A stretch of 64,000 nucleotides of DNA from Streptomyces sp. NBC_00285. GTDB lineage: Bacteria; Actinomycetota; Actinomycetes; Streptomycetales; Streptomycetaceae. A program made the translations under genes and the position numbers. The first letter of the stretch is position 1. Each line of letters opens with the position of its first letter. Positions 60,884-64,000 of the stretch are shown here, one piece after another. The stretch covers positions 2,356,001 through 2,420,000 of the forward strand of contig NZ_CP108055.1 in the NCBI RefSeq assembly GCF_036174265.1. The letters are read 5' to 3'. The notes beneath the pieces are model-generated. The model was not told the DNA's origin, searched no databases, and saw only the letters and a program-made list of their open reading frames with translations.

Positions 60884-61927
60884 TCAGCGCGGTGCGCTGG
60901 CCCGGACGATCAGCTCCGGTTCGAGCACGACGGTGGCGTGGCGGTGCTGCGCGCCCGAGGCCACCTCGTCCATCAGCAGCCGCATCGCTTCCTGCCCCAT
61001 CGCCCGCCCCGGCAGGTCCACCGCGGTCAGGGGAACGGCGGCGGAACCGGCCGTCCGGTTGTTCTCGCACCCGATGATCGCGATCCGGTCGGGCACGCCG
61101 ATGCCGGCCACCGTGTGGAGCTCGTGGATGATGCCGTTGGCCAGTTCGTCGGCGACGACGACGAGACCGTCCGGCAGGTCGTCGGGCCGGCGCCCGGCGA
61201 GAGCCCGGCCGACCTCGTGCCCGTGCGCCGTGGTCAGTCCTGCGCTGTCGATCTCCTCCAGCGTCACGCGTCCGCCGGCCTCCTCGACCGCCGCGCGTAC
61301 CCCTCTGCGCCGGTCACGCACGGGCTGGTAGTCGTCGTGCGCGACCACGTACGCCAGCCTGGTGCGTCCCGTGTCGATGAGGTGGCGGGCCGCGAGATAC
61401 CCCACGTGCTCGTTGTTGACGAGCACCGAGCAGCAAGTGCCCGGTTTCGGCGAGAAGTTGAGGAGCACGATCTGACGTCCGTGCGAGCGCATCCGGGCGA
61501 TGCCGTCGGTGGAGTCCTCCATGGGGGCCAGCAGTACGCCGGTCACCCTGGCCTCGTCGAAGACGTCCAGGTAGTCGTTCTGGAGTCCCATGTCGCACGT
61601 CGTGTTCGCGAGCAGGAGGTTGAGGCCGGCCGCGCGGGCCGCCTCCTGCGCTCCGTGCGCCATGTCGATGAACAGCGAGTTCTCGATGTCCGCGAGCACC
61701 ATGCCGACACTGTCGTTGGACCCCGAGGCCAGTGAGCGGGCCGCGTCGTTGCGCACGAAACCCAGCCGGCTTATGGCTTCGCGCACGCGCTGCGCCGTCA
61801 CGGGGCTGACCTTGGCCGGATGGTTCAGGACGTTGGAGACCGTGCCGAGCGAGACGCCCGCCGCCTTCGCGACATCCTGCATGCTCGGACCGGCATGTCC
61901 ATTTGCTCGTGGACCTGCGGCTGCCAC
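60884..61927 (-). CDS. LacI family transcriptional regulator
   Basis: This is a 347-aa regulator with the N-terminal LacI HTH (SMQDVAKAAGVSLGTVSNVLNHPAKV) and a periplasmic-binding-like effector domain (FVRNDAARSLASGSNDSVGMVLADIENSLF). It lies between the transporter operon and the second arabinanase. It should repress both until an inducing sugar is bound. Confidence 0.93.
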   Translation of the reverse strand: MAAAGPRANGHAGPSMQDVAKAAGVSLGTVSNVLNHPAKVSPVTAQRVREAISRLGFVRNDAARSLASGSNDSVGMVLADIENSLFIDMAHGAQEAARAAGLNLLLANTTCDMGLQNDYLDVFDEARVTGVLLAPMEDSTDGIARMRSHGRQIVLLNFSPKPGTCCSVLVNNEHVGYLAARHLIDTGRTRLAYVVAHDDYQPVRDRRRGVRAAVEEAGGRVTLEEIDSAGLTTAHGHEVGRALAGRRPDDLPDGLVVVADELANGIIHELHTVAGIGVPDRIAIIGCENNRTAGSAAVPLTAVDLPGRAMGQEAMRLLMDEVASGAQHRHATVVLEPELIVRASAPR

Positions 61928-62016
61928 GACGCTCCTCGGCTTCCGGTCTCATGCGAACTGGGCACGTCACTGACGGGGCCCAGCCGGTGTGAACAGACGC
62001 AGGATACACGCTCACG

Positions 62017-62030
62017 TTAAAGCGCTCCAA
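62017..62030. promoter_or_regulatory. Degenerate LacI operator upstream of lacI
   Basis: TTAAAGCGCTCCAA matches the transporter operator TTGAAGCGCTTCAA at 12 of 14 bases, 90 bp upstream of the lacI start. Probable autoregulation. Confidence 0.6.
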
Positions 62031-62257
62031 TGACTCTCGCGCACACGCCCTGACACTTGGTGGCTGCGAGAGCATACGGCCAGGTCACGGCGTTTCGCTG
62101 ATATGCCCCGCGAACTGCCGCGCTCCTCGGCGGTGTCTGCTCGACGGGCCCGGCCACAGGAGCGGCATCCGGCCCAGGACTTGCTGCGGCCTGCAGGATG
62201 ACTGCGGGAACTCTTGACGTTCGGCCCGGAGAGTGCCAGCCTCACACCGCTGAAGCG

Positions 62258-62273
62258 ATTGAAGCGTATCAAT
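62258..62273. promoter_or_regulatory. Third LacI-type operator, upstream of the second arabinanase
   Basis: ATTGAAGCGTATCAAT matches ATTGAAGCGCTTCAAT except at two positions of the right half. It lies 394 bp upstream of the second GH43 gene; a partial TGAAGCG precedes it. Confidence 0.55.
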
Positions 62274-62337
62274 CCGCTCTTCGGCTCTGAATGCCGGCCC
62301 ACGCGGCGAACTCCCCTCAGCCGTAGCGGCCATGCAA

Positions 62338-62385
62338 GGGCCTGGCCATGTGCTCCGGTTCTGCTCGGAGCACATGGCCAGGCCC
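62338..62385 (+). terminator. Long hairpin in the leader of the second arabinanase
   Basis: GGGCCTGGCCATGTGCTCCG and its complement form 20-bp perfect arms with an 8-nt loop. It lies between the LacI-type operator and the gene, so it could be a transcription terminator or attenuator. Confidence 0.7.
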
Positions 62386-62513
62386 CGTACAGGTAAGCCC
62401 CGCCCGCCGTCCTTCTCTCACCGCCGAGGCAGTCGCGACGTCATGACAACCGGCCCCGGCATCTCGCACCAGAACCGTCACCGACGTCTCCATCGCCGGT
62501 ACGGACAGCCGCT

Positions 62514-62537
62514 GCCCGGGCGCCCCCACGCCCGGGC
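62514..62537. promoter_or_regulatory. Second hairpin in the same leader
   Basis: GCCCGGGCG pairs with CGCCCGGGC around a 6-nt loop, with further imperfect pairing outside. It lies about 130 bp before the second arabinanase start. Confidence 0.4.
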
Positions 62538-62666
62538 GGCGGTGAAGGGGCAGGGACGCACGGGGTCCGCGTCGGGTCCGCGTCGGGATGGGGACGTCCG
62601 TGAACCGGCGGCGGAACACCGGCCAAGCGGTCGCACCCATGCCTGAGCGACACAAAGGAGTCTCGT

Positions 62667-64000
62667 ATGACCAGCCATGACGCCGGAGGCGCATACCCCG
62701 AAGTCCGTAGACGTCGTGTCTCTCCCACCCTTGCCGCGATCCTGGCCGCCCTCGTGGCAGTCATAGGGCTGGTCACCGCCGGCCAGGCGAAGGCACTCAG
62801 CGGTGACATCCGGATGCACGACCCGAGTGTCATCAAGGTGGGGCACTGTCACTACGGCTTCTCCACCGGGTTCGAGAACGACCCCCTCAATCCCAGCGGG
62901 TCCATCACCATCCGCAAGACGTGCGCCCGCACCGCGGCGACCGGCTGGACGAAGGTGGGCAACGTCTGGGAGACGACGCCGTCGTGGATCACCAGCAAGC
63001 TCGGCGCGACCCCGCCGAACATCTGGGCCCCCGACATCGCGTACTTCAACGGCAAGTACCACCTGTACTACGCCGGTTCACGATGGGGCACGAACTACGC
63101 GGTGATGGGCCTGGCCACCGCCAAGCACATCGAGGGCCCGTGGACCGACCAGGGCATGGTCACGGACGTCAACTACCCCATCGACCCCAACGTCGAGAAG
63201 GGTTCCCACGGCCGGCTGTACATCTCCTGGGGCTCCTGGACCGGCAGCGGCACGTACATGCACGTCCTGGACCCTCGCACCGGCAAGTTGTCCACCGCTG
63301 ACAACGACCTCCGGCACATCGCCATCAACATCGAGAACCCGACGATCATCCACAACGGCGGCTACTACTACCTCTTCGGTTCGAAGGGCGGGTGCTGCAA
63401 CGGGGTCAACAGCACCTACTACACCGTGGTCGGACGGTCCACCAGCATCACCGGCCCCTACCTGGACCAGAGCGGCACCGACATGGCTTCCAACGGCGGA
63501 ACCACCGTCCTCACCGGCGCCTATCCCAGGGTGGCCGCGGGTGGCGCCGACGCCTTCGAAGACGGCAAGTCCGACTTCCTCGCCTACCACTACTACGACG
63601 GCGACAACTCCGGACAGGAGACCCTCGACATCCGTCGGGTGACCTTCGCGGGCGGCTGGCCCGTCATCGCCGGCCCACTCGGTGCCGCCAACAACCACCT
63701 GCTGAACGCCGACAGCGGCAAGTGCGCGGACGTCTGGTACCTCAGCACTGCGGACGAGGCATCGGTCAACTCCGGCTACTGCAACTCCGGCGCCAACCAG
63801 CAGTGGGTGTCGACCCCGGTGGGTCACGACTACGAACTGGTCAACGTCAACAGCGGCAAGTGCCTCCAGATCTCCGGCGCCTCCACCGCCGACGGCGCGG
63901 CGGTCGTCCAGTCGACGTGCACCGGCGCCTCGCACCAGCTGTGGCGGAGGACCCCGGTGATCGGCGGCTACGTCACCTTCACCAACGTCCACAGCGGTAA
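62667..64000 (+). CDS. Secreted GH43 arabinanase-like glycosidase with ricin domain, 3'-truncated
   Basis: The frame is open from the ATG at 62667 (AAGGAG upstream) to the right edge, giving 444 codons. It has a signal peptide ending GQAKALSG, then the same GH43 layout as the gene at 53468-54898: RMHDPSVI, NYPIDPNVE and INIENPTI hold the catalytic acids. A RICIN domain with NQQWVS follows. The two proteins are closely similar throughout, and the CGACACAAAGGAGTCTCG ribosome-binding region is also shared. The last codons and stop lie outside the window. Confidence 0.93.
   Translation, partial: MTSHDAGGAYPEVRRRRVSPTLAAILAALVAVIGLVTAGQAKALSGDIRMHDPSVIKVGHCHYGFSTGFENDPLNPSGSITIRKTCARTAATGWTKVGNVWETTPSWITSKLGATPPNIWAPDIAYFNGKYHLYYAGSRWGTNYAVMGLATAKHIEGPWTDQGMVTDVNYPIDPNVEKGSHGRLYISWGSWTGSGTYMHVLDPRTGKLSTADNDLRHIAINIENPTIIHNGGYYYLFGSKGGCCNGVNSTYYTVVGRSTSITGPYLDQSGTDMASNGGTTVLTGAYPRVAAGGADAFEDGKSDFLAYHYYDGDNSGQETLDIRRVTFAGGWPVIAGPLGAANNHLLNADSGKCADVWYLSTADEASVNSGYCNSGANQQWVSTPVGHDYELVNVNSGKCLQISGASTADGAAVVQSTCTGASHQLWRRTPVIGGYVTFTNVHSG

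Larger units (their letters stand above)
61928..62666. other. 739-bp intergenic region between lacI and the second arabinanase
   Basis: It contains two LacI-type operators, a 20-bp perfect hairpin (62338-62385), a second hairpin (62514-62537) and a short GGGTCCGCGTC tandem repeat near 62560. No convincing protein-coding frame is seen. Confidence 0.6.

Noticed and set aside
1..64000. tRNA, rRNA, CRISPR, IS elements or prophage
   Set aside because: I saw no cloverleaf with CCA-end context, no regularly spaced identical repeats with spacers, no transposase or integrase motif and no att-like duplication.

Overview
The window is high-GC actinobacterial chromosome, almost certainly from a Streptomyces. 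The evidence is GC-rich third codon positions throughout, GTG and TTG starts, overlapping ATGA junctions, an ECF sigma/RskA pair, actinobacterial sortases, and many small TetR/GntR/MarR/LacI regulons beside carbohydrate-active enzymes. I found no tRNA, rRNA, CRISPR array, insertion sequence or prophage. The layout looks like ordinary genome with niche metabolic islands. It starts inside a DMT-family transporter gene and ends inside a secreted glycosidase gene.

Positions 1-13,200 hold a transporter fragment, an aldehyde/alcohol dehydrogenase pair, an orphan MsiK/UgpC-like sugar ABC ATPase, a class F sortase overlapping a secreted membrane-anchored protein, a CitMHS-MFS transporter pair, and a molybdopterin oxidoreductase with its own TetR regulator and a clear operator. 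A secreted protein with a degenerate repeat tail follows. Positions 13,300-19,700 hold homogentisate dioxygenase (hmgA), a GntR/UTRA regulator, a type ISP-like protein, and a divergent TetR / Drr-type ABC exporter locus with two copies of one operator.

Positions 19,700-26,200 form a coherent unit. SigK and RskA diverge from a DUF4331 - TPR - NicO (nickel/cobalt-type permease with a roughly 30-His loop) operon, and a SigK-like promoter can be read upstream of it. A PASTA-less Ser/Thr kinase and a GDSL lipase follow. Positions 28,900-38,650 look like an exopolysaccharide locus: a FemAB/CelD-like acyltransferase, two GT2 glycosyltransferases, a polysaccharide deacetylase, a very large protein that fuses a Wzx-like flippase to a second polytopic domain, and a convergent GH39-like membrane-anchored glycosidase. 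The four central genes overlap or abut.

Positions 38,800-53,000 are a patchwork: a DUF5925 AAA ATPase, a DUF72 remnant, GntR, GNATs, DUF402, a methyltransferase with an unusual repeat-bearing divergent promoter, a sortase-anchored copper LPMO (AA10), a lipase, MarR/cupin and GntR/NmrA loci with long palindromic operators, an acyl-CoA dehydrogenase remnant, and a DUF4333-ABC-FtsX operon.

Positions 53,460-64,000 form a plant polysaccharide (pectin/rhamnogalacturonan or arabinan) utilisation island: LacI regulator, sugar-binding lipoprotein, two permeases (no ATPase), and a GH78 alpha-L-rhamnosidase. Two closely similar GH43-ricin arabinanases flank this set in opposite orientation. LacI operators of the TTGAAGCGCTTCAA type lie in front of the transporter operon, the lacI gene and, in degraded form, the second arabinanase.
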